From Sphingorhabdus sp. (GTDB lineage: Bacteria > Pseudomonadota > Alphaproteobacteria > Sphingomonadales > Sphingomonadaceae), in assembly GCF_023910635.1 (NCBI RefSeq), contig NZ_JAAVVZ010000002.1, positions 124,001 to 188,000 on the forward strand: a stretch of 64,000 nt of DNA, written 5' to 3'. This document shows positions 63,469-64,000 of this stretch, one piece after another (within the stretch, counting starts at the first letter, position 1; every line of letters begins with the position of its first letter). The notes beneath the pieces are model-generated. The model ran no database searches. It was not told the DNA's origin and was given only the letters and a program-made list of their open reading frames with translations. The position numbers and the translations under genes were made by a program.

Positions 63469-64000
63469 GCGATTTTCTCCAAAATCTTCGCGCCAAAGGC
63501 AGGCAGTCCTGACGGTGTTGTCTCATTCACAGCAGCTATCACGCGCCAGCGATCTGGCTGTGCTGGCTGCCACGCAATGTCTTTGCGGCCCATGTTAAAC
63601 GCGCAGATAAGGTGCTGCTGCGGACTGCGCCGTTCGAACACAAGCAAGTCACCAAGGGCTTCAACGATTTCGAGGTCGCCAATTTGCAGAGCGTCGTTAG
63701 CGGAGCGTGTCGCCAATAACTTTCTTGTCAATGCCAGCATCGATTGTGGGTCGGCTTCTTCCACATCTACCGACATGGCGCGGTGATCCACACCCAAAGG
63801 CAACCATGGCTCGACACTGCTAAAGCCGCATTGCGCTGCATCGGCCATCCACGGCATGGGCGTACGCGTACCGTCACGGCTTAACGTCAACGGCCAATTG
63901 GCAATTGCCTCCGGATCCTGAAGCTTTTCAAAGGGTATGTCGACTTGCGTGAGGCCAAGTTCTTCGCCCTGCCAAAGGATTACATTGCCGCGCAGCGAGA
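63465..64000 (-). CDS. GH13 alpha-glucosidase, C-terminal part (5' end outside window)
   Basis: The minus-strand frame is open to the window edge. It reads SLRGNVILWQGEELGLTQVD then IPFEKLQDPEAIANWP and RDGTRTPMPW, the region of GH13 oligo-1,6-/alpha-glucosidases after the catalytic barrel, followed by the beta-sandwich domain (LICAFNMGRKDIAW). It hydrolyses alpha-glucosides taken up by the cell. Stop overlaps the GH97 start (ATGA), so it is the upstream member of the operon. Confidence 0.93.
   Translation of the reverse strand, partial: SLRGNVILWQGEELGLTQVDIPFEKLQDPEAIANWPLTLSRDGTRTPMPWMADAAQCGFSSVEPWLPLGVDHRAMSVDVEEADPQSMLALTRKLLATRSANDALQIGDLEIVEALGDLLVFERRSPQQHLICAFNMGRKDIAWQPAQPDRWRVIAAVNETTPSGLPAFGAKILEKIA

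Overview
The window looks like chromosome from an alphaproteobacterium of the order Sphingomonadales (Sphingopyxis/Sphingorhabdus/Erythrobacter-like). The basis is inference from several things together: moderately GC-rich DNA, heteromeric-type acyl-CoA dehydrogenase pairs, Coq4 and Coq7, a bactofilin/M23 pair, tryptophan-halogenase and GH97 genes in one operon, and many short inverted repeats of the kinds that end genes in this order. No rRNA, CRISPR array or prophage is visible. One tRNA (Leu, anticodon CAG) is present.

Layout. 0-2.7 kb: two acyl-CoA dehydrogenase subunits and a short-chain dehydrogenase, closed by a strong terminator. 2.9-3.33 kb: no convincing protein gene, but a stretch full of stable GNRA-capped hairpins that ends in a classic intrinsic terminator; I call it a candidate structured non-coding RNA. 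3.4-13.4 kb: purL, a Coq4-family gene, a DUF418 membrane protein, bfd-bfr (iron storage), der, bamB, a BamB-linked TPR protein and panB. 13.5-15.6 kb: a small membrane protein with its Xre regulator, a glycerophosphodiesterase and an ArsC/Spx-like protein. 15.7-19.6 kb: a small defence island, a cytosine-5 methyltransferase followed by its restriction endonuclease. The endonuclease gene has been split by an IS5-family element, into whose edge an IS481-family element then inserted. 19.7-21.3 kb: DUF2805, a GFA/CENP-V protein and a vapBC toxin-antitoxin pair. 21.3-28.6 kb: guaA, a GbsR-type regulator with a membrane-protein target, a TetR regulator, xthA, a 218-bp tandem array, an iron-sulfur carrier, an M23 peptidase and bcp.

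28.6-37.5 kb is rich in nitrogen control: glnE, then (after tgt, tldD and an EEP hydrolase ended by a MITE-like element) glnK-amtB behind a textbook sigma-54 promoter. Glutamate synthase (gltD, a DUF2059 gene, gltB, all overlapping) lies at 50-56.5 kb. 37.5-38.7 kb is a gene-poor repeat field. 38.7-46 kb: bactofilin and M23 peptidase, proA, nadD, rsfS, rlmH, an EnvC-like degenerate M23 protein and the S41 peptidase ctpA, in one direction from proA on. 46.5-50 kb: dsbB-coq7, a small exported protein and a DUF885 metallopeptidase. 56.7-58.7 kb: uppP, an NDUFA9-like protein and tRNA-Leu. 59-64 kb: a tightly coupled minus-strand operon (GH13 glucosidase, GH97 glucosidase, esterase, tryptophan halogenase), probably part of an alpha-glucan utilisation locus that continues past the window.

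The least explained items are the structured RNA candidate at about 2.94-3.33 kb, the MITE-like element at 35.2 kb that supplies a stop codon, the interposition of a DUF2059 gene inside glutamate synthase, and the nested insertion history of the restriction locus.
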